Positions 9,307-18,014 of a stretch of DNA of 64,000 nt are shown piece by piece. Every line of letters starts with the position of its first letter. Position 1 is the first letter of the stretch. The notes beneath the pieces were generated by a model. It did no database searches, was not told the DNA's origin, and saw only the letters and a program-made list of their open reading frames with translations. The stretch comes from Micromonospora profundi (GTDB lineage Bacteria > Actinomycetota > Actinomycetes > Mycobacteriales > Micromonosporaceae). Location: contig NZ_JAATJK010000001.1 of assembly GCF_011927785.1 (NCBI RefSeq), forward strand, positions 4,373,001 to 4,437,000. Reading direction: 5' to 3'. The position numbers were made by a program, and so were the translations under genes.

Positions 9307-10677
9307 ATGCGCACAGCACAGCGTCGGATGACGCTGCTCGCCACCACCGCCGCGGCCACCGCCACCCTGCTCACCGCAGGCCTCCTGACCGCCGTCTCGG
9401 CACAGGCCGCCGCCGGCTGCCAGGTCGCCTACTCCGTCGCCAGCCAGTGGCCGGGCGGGTTCACCGGCAACGTCACCGTCACCAACCTCGGCGATCCCGT
9501 CTCGGGGTGGACGCTGGGCTGGTCGTACGCGGCCGGGCAGCAGGTCAGCCAGGCGTGGGGGGCCACCGTCTCGCAGAGCGGCAGTCAGGTCTCCGCGACG
9601 AACGTCGACTACAACGGCAACCTGGCCACGAACGGCAGCGCCTCGTTCGGCTTCAACGCGAGTTGGAACAACGCAAGCAACCCGCTGCCGACCAGCTTCA
9701 CCCTCAACAACGTGGCCTGCACCGGCGGCACCACACCGACCACACCCGCCAACCCGTCGCCCAGCACGCCGACGCCGAGCAACCCGCTGCCCAGCGACCC
9801 GGTGCCCAGCATTCCGCCGCAGACCGGGCTGGTCGGCTGGGCCACCCAGAACGGCGGCACCACCGGCGGCGGCGGTGCGCCCACGACGACAGTCACCAAC
9901 GCCTCGGCGCTCACCAGCGCGTTGAACGCCACCGGCTCCGCGGTGATCCGGGTGTCCGGGACGATCTCCTGCTCAGGCATGCTGCGGGTCCGGTCCAACA
10001 AGACCATCCTCGGCAACTCCGGCGCGACGATCGCCGGCTGCGGGCTCAACATCAGCGGCGACCGCAACGTCATCATCCGGAACCTGACATTCCGGGACTG
10101 GAACGACGACGCCATCAACGTGCAGGAGTCGGCCACAAACATCTGGATCGACCACAACACCTTCAGCAACGGGTACGACGGCGCTGTCGACATCAAGCGC
10201 GGCTCCGACTTCGTCACCGTGTCGTGGAACCGGGTCTTCAACCACGACAAGACCATGCTGCTCGGCCACAGCGACGACAACGGCGGCCAGGACATCGGTC
10301 ACCTGAGGGTCAGCTACCACCACAACTGGTTCGACGGCAGCAACCAGCGCAACCCCCGGGTGCGCTTCGGCAACCCCGTGCACGTGTTCAACAACTACTA
10401 CCGGGCCAACGGCGGCTACGGCGTGGCCTCCACCGAGAACGCCGGCGTGCTCGTCGAGGGCAACTACTTCGAGAACGTCCGAGACACGTACCACCTCGGT
10501 GAGGGGGACTCCGGCCCGGGCCGCATCGTCGCCCGCAACAACCACTTCGTCAACTCACCCACCGGGCAGACCGGCGGCAGTGTCGCCAGCATCCCGTACT
10601 CCTACCAACTGGACACGGCGAGCAACGTCAAGTCCATCGTGACCGCCGGCGCCGGCGCCGGACGGATCACTGTCTGA
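9307..10677 (+). CDS. Secreted pectate lyase (PL1) with N-terminal CBM2
   Basis: Cleaves polygalacturonate by beta-elimination. Layout: signal peptide (about 1-36), CBM2 (about 38-140, Cys near both ends), a Pro/Ser/Thr linker, then a PL1 parallel beta-helix domain. The PL1 motifs WIDHNTFSNGYDGAVDIKRG and NPRVRFGNPVHVFNNYY are visible; the RNPRVRFG arginine region matches the catalytic arginine of the family. ATG 9307 has AAAGGA six bases upstream. Its CBM2 is N-terminal whereas in the neighbouring GH5 it is C-terminal, so the pair did not arise by simple whole-gene duplication. Ends at a large palindrome shared with miaB. Confidence 0.94.
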   Translation: MRTAQRRMTLLATTAAATATLLTAGLLTAVSAQAAAGCQVAYSVASQWPGGFTGNVTVTNLGDPVSGWTLGWSYAAGQQVSQAWGATVSQSGSQVSATNVDYNGNLATNGSASFGFNASWNNASNPLPTSFTLNNVACTGGTTPTTPANPSPSTPTPSNPLPSDPVPSIPPQTGLVGWATQNGGTTGGGGAPTTTVTNASALTSALNATGSAVIRVSGTISCSGMLRVRSNKTILGNSGATIAGCGLNISGDRNVIIRNLTFRDWNDDAINVQESATNIWIDHNTFSNGYDGAVDIKRGSDFVTVSWNRVFNHDKTMLLGHSDDNGGQDIGHLRVSYHHNWFDGSNQRNPRVRFGNPVHVFNNYYRANGGYGVASTENAGVLVEGNYFENVRDTYHLGEGDSGPGRIVARNNHFVNSPTGQTGGSVASIPYSYQLDTASNVKSIVTAGAGAGRITV

Positions 10678-10682
10678 GCTAT

Positions 10683-10740
10683 GTGCAAGGAAGGGCCCCC
10701 TGTTAACGCCTGGCGTTTAACAGGGGGCCCTTCCTTGCAC
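10683..10740. repeat. 58-base near-perfect palindrome between convergent genes
   Basis: GTGCAAGGAAGGGCCCCCTG (10683 onward) pairs with its complement ending at 10740, with a single bulged A near the centre. It can serve as bidirectional terminator for the pectate lyase and miaB genes; its last base coincides with the miaB stop codon. The arm length suggests a dispersed repeat used as a terminator. Confidence 0.75.
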
Positions 10741-12254
10741 TAGTGGGTGGCGCAGCCTGCGGCGGGCGCCGGCGCGACCGGCGGTGCGCCGAGCGTCGGC
10801 AGACCGAGCAACACCCCGGGGGTACGCGGGGAGCGTCCCGCCTCGGCGGCGTCGCCGGCCCGGGTCCGGCGGTGCGCCACCGGCGCCCCGTCGGCGTTGA
10901 GGTGGTGCGGCGCGGCGTACGTGATCGTGGTGTGCACGATGTCCCCCGGCCGGATCTGGCCGGCGAGCGACTCCCCGCCGGGAGCCTCGGTCGCGAAGTG
11001 CACGAGCCGACCGTCGCGCGCCCGACCGGACATCCGGCCCGTCCGCTCGTCCTTGCGACCCTCACCGACCGCGACGAGCACCTCGACGGTCTCCCCCACC
11101 AGGCGCTTGTTCTCCGCCCAGGTGATCTCCTCCACTGTGGCGATCAGCCGCTCGTAACGCTCCTGCACCACCTGCTTGGGCAGTTGGCCGTCCATTGTGG
11201 CGGCGGGGGTGCCGGGGCGCTTCGAATACTGGAAGGTGAATGCCGACGAGAACCGGGCCTCGCGCACCACGTCCAGGGTGCGCTGGAAGTCCGCCTCGGT
11301 CTCGCCAGGGAACCCGACGATGATGTCGGTGGTGATCGCCGCGTCCGGCATCGCCGCCCGGACCTTCTCGATGATCCCCAGGTAGCGCTCCGAGCGGTAC
11401 GACCGGCGCATCGCGCGCAGCACGTCGTCGGAGCCCGACTGCAACGGCATGTGCAGCGAGTGGCAGACGTTCGGCGTCTCGGTCATGGCCGCGATCACGT
11501 CGTCGGTGAAGTCCTTCGGGTGCGGGCTGGTGAACCGGACCCGCTCCAGCCCGTCGATGTCGCCGCAGGCGCGCAGCAGCTTGCCGAACGCGTACCGGTC
11601 GCCGAACTCGACGCCGTAGGAGTTGACGTTCTGCCCGAGCAGTGTCACCTCCAGCACGCCCTCGTCGACGAGCGCGCGCACCTCGGAGAGGATGTCGCCG
11701 GGGCGGCGGTCCTTCTCCTTGCCCCGCAGAGAAGGCACGATGCAGAACGTGCAGGTGTTGTTGCAGCCCACCGAGATCGAAACCCAGCCGGCGTACGTCG
11801 ACTCGCGGCGGGTGGGCAGCGTGGAGGGGAAGACGTCGAGGGATTCCAGGATCTCCACCTCGGCGGCGGCGTTGTGCCGGGCCCGCTCCAGCAGCACCGG
11901 CAAAGAACCGATGTTGTGGGTGCCGAACACGACGTCCACCCAGGGCGCCTTGCGGACGATCTCGCCCCGGTCCTTCTGGGCCAGGCAGCCACCGACGGCG
12001 ATCTGCATGCCGGGGTGCTTGTCCTTCACGGGGCGCAGATGACCGAGGTTGCCGTAGAGGCGGTTGTCGGCGTTCTCCCGCACCGCGCAGGTGTTGAAGA
12101 CGACGACGTCTGGCGTGTCGTCGGCCTGGGGCGCACGCACGTAGCCGGCCTGTTCGAGCAGGCCGGAGATGCGCTCGGAGTCGTGCACGTTCATCTGGCA
12201 GCCGTAGGTGCGCACCTGATAGGTGCGCGGGCTGCCCGCCGCTGCGGTAGTCAT
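10740..12254 (-). CDS. miaB: tRNA-2-methylthio-N6-dimethylallyladenosine synthase
   Basis: Radical-SAM methylthiotransferase that adds the 2-methylthio group to i6A37 of tRNA made by MiaA. The N-terminal cluster cysteines are visible in YGCQMN, NTCAV and GGCLAQ, the radical-SAM CxxxCxxC in GCNNTCTFC, and a TRAM domain follows. The C-terminal ~65 residues after the TRAM domain are an Ala/Pro/Arg-rich extension without recognisable fold. ATG 12254 is chosen because similarity starts there ([21 protein letters not shown]); no good ribosome site is present, so it may be leaderless. Confidence 0.95.
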   Translation of the reverse strand: MTTAAAGSPRTYQVRTYGCQMNVHDSERISGLLEQAGYVRAPQADDTPDVVVFNTCAVRENADNRLYGNLGHLRPVKDKHPGMQIAVGGCLAQKDRGEIVRKAPWVDVVFGTHNIGSLPVLLERARHNAAAEVEILESLDVFPSTLPTRRESTYAGWVSISVGCNNTCTFCIVPSLRGKEKDRRPGDILSEVRALVDEGVLEVTLLGQNVNSYGVEFGDRYAFGKLLRACGDIDGLERVRFTSPHPKDFTDDVIAAMTETPNVCHSLHMPLQSGSDDVLRAMRRSYRSERYLGIIEKVRAAMPDAAITTDIIVGFPGETEADFQRTLDVVREARFSSAFTFQYSKRPGTPAATMDGQLPKQVVQERYERLIATVEEITWAENKRLVGETVEVLVAVGEGRKDERTGRMSGRARDGRLVHFATEAPGGESLAGQIRPGDIVHTTITYAAPHHLNADGAPVAHRRTRAGDAAEAGRSPRTPGVLLGLPTLGAPPVAPAPAAGCATH

Positions 12255-12310
12255 GACCAGGACAGCGTATCCGGGTCGACCGGATCGCCCCGAACCGAGG
12301 AGCAACCGAC

Positions 12311-12559
12311 ATGTGCCGGAGCATCAAGACCCTGCGTGAGCCGTTCACCCCGCAGGTGACCGACGCGGACATCGAGGCGGCGGCGTTGCAGTACGTCCGG
12401 AAGATCTCAGGCTTCCGGGCGCCCGCCGCGCACAACGCCGCCGCGTTCGACGCCGCGGTGGCCGCCGTCACCGAGGCCACCCGCACCTTGCTCGACCAAT
12501 TGGTGGTCCGTGGTGCCGCACCGGCCGCCGCCGACCAGCCGGCCGCCGTCTCCAACTGA
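12311..12559 (+). CDS. DUF2277 domain-containing protein
   Basis: An 82-residue cytosolic protein starting [12 protein letters not shown] with the conserved core [26 protein letters not shown], typical of DUF2277. GGAG lies nine bases before the ATG. Family function is unknown. It is divergent from miaB with a 56-base gap that must hold both promoters. Confidence 0.85.
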   Translation: MCRSIKTLREPFTPQVTDADIEAAALQYVRKISGFRAPAAHNAAAFDAAVAAVTEATRTLLDQLVVRGAAPAAADQPAAVSN

Positions 12560-12619
12560 TCGCCGGCGCGGTTGCACACCCCAGCGCGGCCCGGCCGGCC
12601 GGGCCTGACGCGCGTAAGG

Positions 12620-13099
12620 TCAGGCCGCGGCGAGCGCCGGCGCGACCGTGTCGGGCGCCCAGCGTGAACGGTGGCACTGCGACCAGCCCCGGCAGCCGGG
12701 GTCAGCGAGGGTGCACAGCCGCTGCCGGCTGAGTACCTCGCCGTCGTCGGTGTCCCGCACGTCGAAGTGCACCGGGCGGACCGTGCCGTCCGGGGTGACG
12801 AGCAGGTGTCGCCCCGCGTCGAGCGTGTCGTCGCGTAGCAGGCAGTTGCGCCCCAGTATTCGAGCGAGTGCGGCGATGCTGGGGTGCTCGGCGAGTTGCT
12901 CGGGCACCCCGTAGCAATCCACCACCGTGGCGAACTCGCCCGGCGCCTGCCAGACGTCGCACACCACCGCGTACGCCGGCAGCCGGGCCGGGTCGGCCAC
13001 GGCCAGCGGCATCACTACCCGACCGAGTGCCTCGGCCAGTGCCGGGTAGACCTCCACGGGTCGTGCCCGGTCGATTCTCCAGTTCCACAGCTCGGTCAT
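12620..13099 (-). CDS. Conserved protein of unknown function
   Basis: A 159-residue soluble protein I do not recognise. It begins MTELWNWRIDRARPVEVYPALAEALG; a strong GAGGAGG ribosome site fixes ATG 13099. The C-terminal part has several cysteines and histidines (RLCTLADPGCRGWSQCHRSRW) that could bind metal; the middle has HPSIAALARILGRNCLLRDDTLDAGRHLLV. It follows selD on the same strand after 244 bases, so it may have its own promoter. No transmembrane segment or signal peptide. Confidence 0.7.
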   Translation of the reverse strand: MTELWNWRIDRARPVEVYPALAEALGRVVMPLAVADPARLPAYAVVCDVWQAPGEFATVVDCYGVPEQLAEHPSIAALARILGRNCLLRDDTLDAGRHLLVTPDGTVRPVHFDVRDTDDGEVLSRQRLCTLADPGCRGWSQCHRSRWAPDTVAPALAAA

Positions 13100-13343
13100 T
13101 CCGCCTCCTCGCTGCGTTCGTCCCACCGGCCTCCGGATCGGGCCTTACTGACGATGGTGGGGGGCATATGACCTCAGCCGGGGGCAAGTTACCGGTCTGT
13201 GACCATTCCGGGCAAAATTTCCCTGAGCGGCATTGCTCGGAGTAGCCAGAAGATGACAGTTTATCGGGTATGGTGCGTCGCCGGCACCACCGGAGCAGCG
13301 TGTCGACGGCCTGCCGCCGGCCGGGTGGGAAGCCCGGCAACGG

Positions 13344-14333
13344 TCAGCGCAGGACGACCATGTGCTCGCCACGGGGCAGCAGCTCCCCCACCACCGGGGC
13401 GCCCGGCAGCTCACCGGCGACCAGCAGACCACCGGAGGTCTGGGCGTCGGCGAGCAACAGCCGCTCGTCCTCGCCGGCCGCGCCGAAATCGGTCCACGGG
13501 GTGACCCAGTCCAGGTTACGGCGGGTGCCGCCGCTGACGTACCCGTCGCGCAGCGCCTCCCGCGCTCCGGCCAGATATGGCACCCGAGCCGTGTCGATGG
13601 CCACAGTGAGTCGGCTGGCGCGGGCCATCTTCGAGGCGTGCCCGAGCAGACCGAACCCGGTCACGTCGGTGCCGCAGCGGATGCCTGCGGCGACCGCGGC
13701 CCGAGCGGCGTCCCGGTTGAGCGCGCTCATCGTGGCCACCGCCTCCGGGAAGCTCTCGCCGGTGGCCTTGTGCCTGGTGTTGAGCACACCCACGCCGAGC
13801 GGCTTGGTCAGCGACAGCGGCACCCCGGCCCGCCCAGCGTCGAGTGTGATCAACTCCTCAGGGCGGACAGTTCCGGTGACCGCGAGGCCGTACTTCGGGC
13901 CGTCGTCGTCCACGCTGTGCCCGCCGGCCAGGTGACAGCCGGCCTCCCGGGCCACATCCTGACCACCGCGCAGCACCTCCCGGGCCAACTCCAGCGGCAG
14001 TACGTCGCGCGGCCAGCAGAGCAGGTTGAGCGCGACAAGCGGGACGCCGCCCATCGCGTACACATCGGAGAGGGCGTTGGCGGCGGCGATGCGCCCCCAG
14101 TCGTAGGCGTCGTCGACGACCGGGGTGAAGAAGTCGGCGGTGCTGACAAGGCCGGTCCGCTCGTCCAGGCGGACCACCGCCGCGTCGTCGCCGTGGTCGA
14201 GGCCGACCAGCAGCTCGGCGGTGCCGGTGGCCGGGCCGAGACCCGCCACCATGATCTCCAGTTCGCCCGGGGGGATCTTGCAGGCGCATCCCCCGCCGCG
14301 GGCATAGCGGGTCAGCCTCACCGATTCGCTCAT
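13344..14333 (-). CDS. selD: Selenide, water dikinase
   Basis: Makes selenophosphate from selenide and ATP, the selenium donor for selenocysteinyl-tRNA and selenouridine. The N-terminal RYARGGGCACKIPPGEL contains the catalytic cysteine position (Cys, not Sec) and lysine; downstream are the AIR-synthase-like ATP-binding and C-terminal domains (GGHSVDDDGPKYGLAVTG, DVTGFGLLGH, DAQTSGGLL). ATG 14333 carries an AGGA very close to it (two-base spacing), so the exact start is slightly uncertain. No selA, selB, tRNA-Sec or selenoprotein gene is in this window; those partners must lie elsewhere. Confidence 0.93.
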   Translation of the reverse strand: MSESVRLTRYARGGGCACKIPPGELEIMVAGLGPATGTAELLVGLDHGDDAAVVRLDERTGLVSTADFFTPVVDDAYDWGRIAAANALSDVYAMGGVPLVALNLLCWPRDVLPLELAREVLRGGQDVAREAGCHLAGGHSVDDDGPKYGLAVTGTVRPEELITLDAGRAGVPLSLTKPLGVGVLNTRHKATGESFPEAVATMSALNRDAARAAVAAGIRCGTDVTGFGLLGHASKMARASRLTVAIDTARVPYLAGAREALRDGYVSGGTRRNLDWVTPWTDFGAAGEDERLLLADAQTSGGLLVAGELPGAPVVGELLPRGEHMVVLR

Positions 14334-14446
14334 CTTCCTATGATCTCGGCTACTCTTTGCTGCCACCACCACCGCCGCTGCCGCTGACCGAAATTGGACG
14401 CCGGGCAGCGAGCGGCAGCGGTGTTACCGCTCCGTGACCAACCGAG

Positions 14447-14504
14447 TTGCATTTCGCCACGTCACGCCGCCTACAGTTGCCCCAACCAGGGGCCATCCGG
14501 CCCC
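14447..14504 (+). promoter_or_regulatory. Candidate promoter and leader hairpin of glu operon
   Basis: TTGCAT at 14447 and TACAGT at 14472 are spaced 19 bases, a plausible but loose sigma-70-like pair. Downstream a GGGGCC-ATCC-GGCCCC hairpin (14489-14504) sits in the leader just before the gluA ribosome site. Confidence 0.35.
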
Positions 14505-14527
14505 CGCTTTGGGAGACGACAGGGACG

Positions 14528-15283
14528 GTGGACGACGTGACCACGGGCGAACCGCTCATCGTGCTGGACGCGGTCAACAAGTGGTTCGGACCGCTGCACG
14601 TGCTGGACGACGTCTCACTGTCGGTGGGTCGGGGCGAGGTGGTCGTGGTGATCGGCCCGTCCGGCTCCGGCAAGTCGACGCTGTGCCGCACCATCAACCG
14701 ACTGGAACCGATCAACTCCGGCACCATCACCTTCGACGGCCAGCCGTTGCCGGCCGAGGGCAAGCCGCTTGCGAAGCTCCGCAGCGAAGTGGGCATGGTC
14801 TTCCAGTCCTTCAACCTCTTCGCCCACAAGACGATCCTCGAAAACGTCACGCTCGGCCCGGTCAAGGTCCGCAAGGAGAAGCCGGCGGCCGCCCGCGAGC
14901 GCGGCCTGGCTCTGCTCGACCGGGTCGGCATCGCCAACCAGGCGGACAAGTTCCCGGCCCAGCTCTCCGGTGGCCAGCAGCAGCGGGTGGCAATCGCCCG
15001 GGCACTGGCCATGCAGCCCAAGGCGATGCTCTTCGACGAGCCGACAAGCGCCCTGGACCCGGAGATGGTCGGTGAGGTGCTCGACGTCATGACCTCACTG
15101 GCAAGCGACGGCATGACGATGGTCGTGGTCACCCACGAGATGGGCTTCGCCCGGCACGCCGCGAACCGGGTCATCTTCATGGCCGACGGGCAGCTGGTCG
15201 AGGACGCCCCGCCAGCGGAGTTCTTCGCCAACCCGCGCAGCGAGCGGGCCAAGGACTTCCTCTCCAAGATCCTCACGCACTAG
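14528..15283 (+). CDS. gluA: Glutamate-type amino-acid ABC transporter, ATPase
   Basis: ATP-hydrolysing subunit of a polar amino-acid importer, by gene order the glutamate/glutamine system GluABCD. Walker [11 protein letters not shown]-loop MVFQSFNLF, signature LSGGQQQR and Walker [12 protein letters not shown] are intact. GTG 14528 is preferred; GTG 14537 is the alternative start. 251 residues, typical. First gene of a four-gene operon; 58 bases separate it from gluB. Confidence 0.93.
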   Translation: MDDVTTGEPLIVLDAVNKWFGPLHVLDDVSLSVGRGEVVVVIGPSGSGKSTLCRTINRLEPINSGTITFDGQPLPAEGKPLAKLRSEVGMVFQSFNLFAHKTILENVTLGPVKVRKEKPAAARERGLALLDRVGIANQADKFPAQLSGGQQQRVAIARALAMQPKAMLFDEPTSALDPEMVGEVLDVMTSLASDGMTMVVVTHEMGFARHAANRVIFMADGQLVEDAPPAEFFANPRSERAKDFLSKILTH

Positions 15284-15341
15284 GCGTCCGTAGTTGGAGC
15301 GCGCCGCCCCCCGGTGGGCTCCGTTGATGAAGGAGAAAAAT

Positions 15342-16220
15342 ATGCGTATCAAGCGCGTTGCGGCAATCGCCGCTGTCGCCGCTCTGGCGCTCGGCCTCAC
15401 CGCTTGCGGTGGCGACGACGACGCGGAGGGCACCGGCTCCGGCAGCAAGTCCTTCGCGGCCGGCAGCACCATGGAGAAGCTGAACAAGGCCCAGAAGATC
15501 AAGATCGGCACCAAGTTCGACCAGCCCGGCTTCGGCCAGAAGGGCCTGTCGGGCAAGCCGGAGGGCTTCGACGTCGAGATCGCCAAGATCATCGCCAAGG
15601 AGCTCGGCATCTCCGACGACAAGATCGAGTGGGTGGAAGCCCCGTCGAAGGTCCGCGAGGACGTGATCGTCAACGGCACCGTCGACCTGGTCGCCGCGAC
15701 CTACACGATCAACGACAAGCGCAAGGAGCGCATCGCCTTCGCAGGCCCGTACTACGAGGCCGGCCAGAACATCATGGTCAAGAAGGACGACGCCGCGATC
15801 ACCGGGCCGGACTCCTTCAAGGACGGCACCAAGAAGGTCTGCTCGGTCACCGGCTCCACCCCGGCCGAGGAGATCAAGAAGTACGTCAAGGACGTCGGCT
15901 CGCAGCTGGTGCTCTTCGACACCTACGACAAGTGCCGCGACGCCCTCAAGGGCGGCCAGGTCGACGCCGTGACCACTGACAACGTCATCCTGCTCGGCTA
16001 CATCGCCAAGGACGAGGCGTCCTTCAAGCTGGCCGGCCCCAACTTCACCAAGGAGCCGTACGGCATCGGTGTGAAGAAGGAAGACAACGACTTCCGCAGC
16101 TTCATCAACGACACGCTGGACAAGGCTGTCGCCGACGGTAGCTGGAAGAAGGCCTGGGACGACACCGCCGGCAAGTTCGGCGCCGAGCTGGGCTCCGCGC
16201 CCACCATCAACCGCTACTGA
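15342..16220 (+). CDS. gluB: Glutamate-type ABC transporter substrate-binding lipoprotein
   Basis: Extracellular solute receptor of the importer. Residues 1-21 form a lipoprotein signal with lipobox LGLTAC, the cysteine being the lipid anchor. The mature part is a type II periplasmic-binding fold with the family segments GFDVEIAKIIAKELG, ATYTINDKRKERIAFAGPYYEAG and AVTTDNVILLGY. GGAG upstream of ATG 15342 is strong. Substrate range (Glu, Gln, Asp) cannot be read from sequence. Confidence 0.93.
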   Translation: MRIKRVAAIAAVAALALGLTACGGDDDAEGTGSGSKSFAAGSTMEKLNKAQKIKIGTKFDQPGFGQKGLSGKPEGFDVEIAKIIAKELGISDDKIEWVEAPSKVREDVIVNGTVDLVAATYTINDKRKERIAFAGPYYEAGQNIMVKKDDAAITGPDSFKDGTKKVCSVTGSTPAEEIKKYVKDVGSQLVLFDTYDKCRDALKGGQVDAVTTDNVILLGYIAKDEASFKLAGPNFTKEPYGIGVKKEDNDFRSFINDTLDKAVADGSWKKAWDDTAGKFGAELGSAPTINRY

Positions 16221-16256
16221 TCCTTCGATCTGGAGGGTGGGGAGGAACACCGACCC

Positions 16257-16964
16257 GTGAACGTGCTCATCGACAAGTTCGACGTCTTTGCGGGTGGTTT
16301 CTGGCTCACCCTCCAGATCTGCTTACTCGCCGCGATCGGCGCCCTCATCCTGGGCGCCATCGTGGCGGTGCTCCGCATCTCTCCGGTGCCGCCGTTGCGC
16401 GCGGTCGGCACCACCTACGTGAACGTCTTCCGTAATCTGCCGCTGACAGTGGTGATGTTCTTCGCCGCCTTCGGTCTGCCGGCGCTCGGCTCCAACGCGG
16501 ACTTCCTCCGCATCCCGGTGATCGACTCGCTGTTCACCCGGCTCGGCACCGACCTGCCGTACTTCCGGTTCGCGCTGATCGCCCTGGTGCTCTACACCGC
16601 CGCGTTCGTCTGCGAGGCGCTGCGGTCCGGGGTCAACGCGGTGCCCGCCGGCCAGGCGGAAGCCGCGCGGTCGCTGGGCCTGACCTTCGGGCAGAACCTG
16701 CGCTACGTGGTGCTGCCGCAGTCCTGGCAGGCCTCGGTGGTGCCACTCGGCTCCGTGATCATCGCGATGATCAAGAACTCGGCGCTTGCCGGCTTCTTCG
16801 GTGTGGTCGGCGATCTGTCGGCGACAGCCGACCAGCTCACCGGCGCCGAAGGCTACGCCTTCATCCCGGTGGCCATCGGCATCTCGGTCGGCTACCTGAT
16901 CATGACCGTGCCGCTCGGCACCCTGCTGGACCGGATCGAGAAGCGACAGGCGGTGGCCCGATGA
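16257..16964 (+). CDS. gluC: Glutamate-type ABC transporter permease
   Basis: One of two HisM/GlnP-type membrane subunits. About five transmembrane helices; the EAA loop SGVNAVPAGQAEAARSLGLTF contacts the ATPase. GTG start at 16257 with GGGGAGG about 11 bases upstream. The stop overlaps the start of gluD by four bases, so the two permeases are translationally coupled and expected to form a heterodimer. Confidence 0.92.
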   Translation: MNVLIDKFDVFAGGFWLTLQICLLAAIGALILGAIVAVLRISPVPPLRAVGTTYVNVFRNLPLTVVMFFAAFGLPALGSNADFLRIPVIDSLFTRLGTDLPYFRFALIALVLYTAAFVCEALRSGVNAVPAGQAEAARSLGLTFGQNLRYVVLPQSWQASVVPLGSVIIAMIKNSALAGFFGVVGDLSATADQLTGAEGYAFIPVAIGISVGYLIMTVPLGTLLDRIEKRQAVAR

Positions 16965-17929
16965 GTCAGCAGACAAGCGTCCTCTACGACGTTCCCGGGC
17001 CCCGGCAGCGGCGGGTCACACTCATCAGCAGCGTCATCGCCGGGCTGGCCCTCCTCGTCGGTGCGTACTTCCTGATCTACCGGCCCCTAGACGAGAAGGG
17101 GCAGTTCTCGATGGAGCTGTGGGGTCCGCTGATCGACCCCTCCAACGAGAACTTCACCCTCGTGTGGGAGCGGATCGGCATCGGCTTCAAGAACACCCTG
17201 ATCGCGGCGGCGCTGGCCATCGTGGCCTCGCTTGTCGTCGGCACGCTGTTGGCGCTGCTGCGGATCCAGCTCAAGAGCCTGACCAGCCGCAAGTTCACCG
17301 GGTTCGCCACGCCACTGTCGTACCTGCTGCGCGGTCTGAGCCGCCTGCTGTCGGCGATCACCCGGGTCTGCGTCGAAGTGTTCCGCGGCCTGCCTGTCGT
17401 CATCACCATCTTCTTCGTGGCCCGCGGCTTTCCCGAGTTCGGCGTCACCTTCGACAACCTGTGGTATCTGGTCATCGGCCTCACGATCTACAACTCGGTG
17501 GTGATCGGCGAGATCCTGCGCTCCGGCATGGAGGGCCTGCCCGGCGGGCAGGCCGAGGCCGCATCCGCGATCGGTCTCTCGCCGTTCCAGTCGACCCGGA
17601 TGATCCTCCTGCCCCAGGCGTTCCGGATCATGCTGCCGGCGCTGATCAGCCAGCTCGTGGTAGTACTCAAGGACACCTCGCTCGGCTTCATCATCAGCTA
17701 CGAGGAGACCCTGAACATCGGCAAGCAGATCATCGGCGCCCTGGAGAACCCCATCCAGGTGTACGTCGTGATCGCCGTCCTCTTCATCGCTGTCAACTAC
17801 TCGCTGTCGAAGCTCGCGCAGTACGTCCAGCGCCGGCTCGCCCGGGGACGCAAGACCGCGAACACCCCGGCGCAGGCCCCGCCGCCCGCGGCCCTGATGT
17901 CCCAGGCCGAGGGCGCCGGCGGCGTCTGA
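16961..17929 (+). CDS. gluD: Glutamate-type ABC transporter permease
   Basis: Second membrane subunit, 322 residues, longer than GluC because of an N-terminal segment with its own membrane helix and an Ala/Pro-rich tail. The EAA loop is SGMEGLPGGQAEAASAIGLS. Starts inside the gluC stop (ATGA overlap) and is followed by a strong terminator, closing the operon. Confidence 0.92.
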   Translation: MSQQTSVLYDVPGPRQRRVTLISSVIAGLALLVGAYFLIYRPLDEKGQFSMELWGPLIDPSNENFTLVWERIGIGFKNTLIAAALAIVASLVVGTLLALLRIQLKSLTSRKFTGFATPLSYLLRGLSRLLSAITRVCVEVFRGLPVVITIFFVARGFPEFGVTFDNLWYLVIGLTIYNSVVIGEILRSGMEGLPGGQAEAASAIGLSPFQSTRMILLPQAFRIMLPALISQLVVVLKDTSLGFIISYEETLNIGKQIIGALENPIQVYVVIAVLFIAVNYSLSKLAQYVQRRLARGRKTANTPAQAPPPAALMSQAEGAGGV

Positions 17930-17950
17930 CCACCCCCGCACACAAAGCAG

Positions 17951-17981
17951 AAGGGCCAGCCCGGCATCCGGGCTGGCCCTT
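17951..17981. terminator. Terminator between gluD and rny
   Basis: Perfect 14-bp stem AAGGGCCAGCCCGG / CCGGGCTGGCCCTT around CAT. It lies between convergent genes and is symmetrical, so it can stop transcription from both sides. Confidence 0.85.
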
Positions 17982-18014
17982 TCGCTTCGGCTCGACAGGT
18001 GTCGAGGACCCGGA

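Noticed and set aside
13100..13343. tRNA-Sec gene near selD
   Set aside because: Checked both sides of selD for an 8-bp acceptor stem with TCA anticodon; nothing fits.
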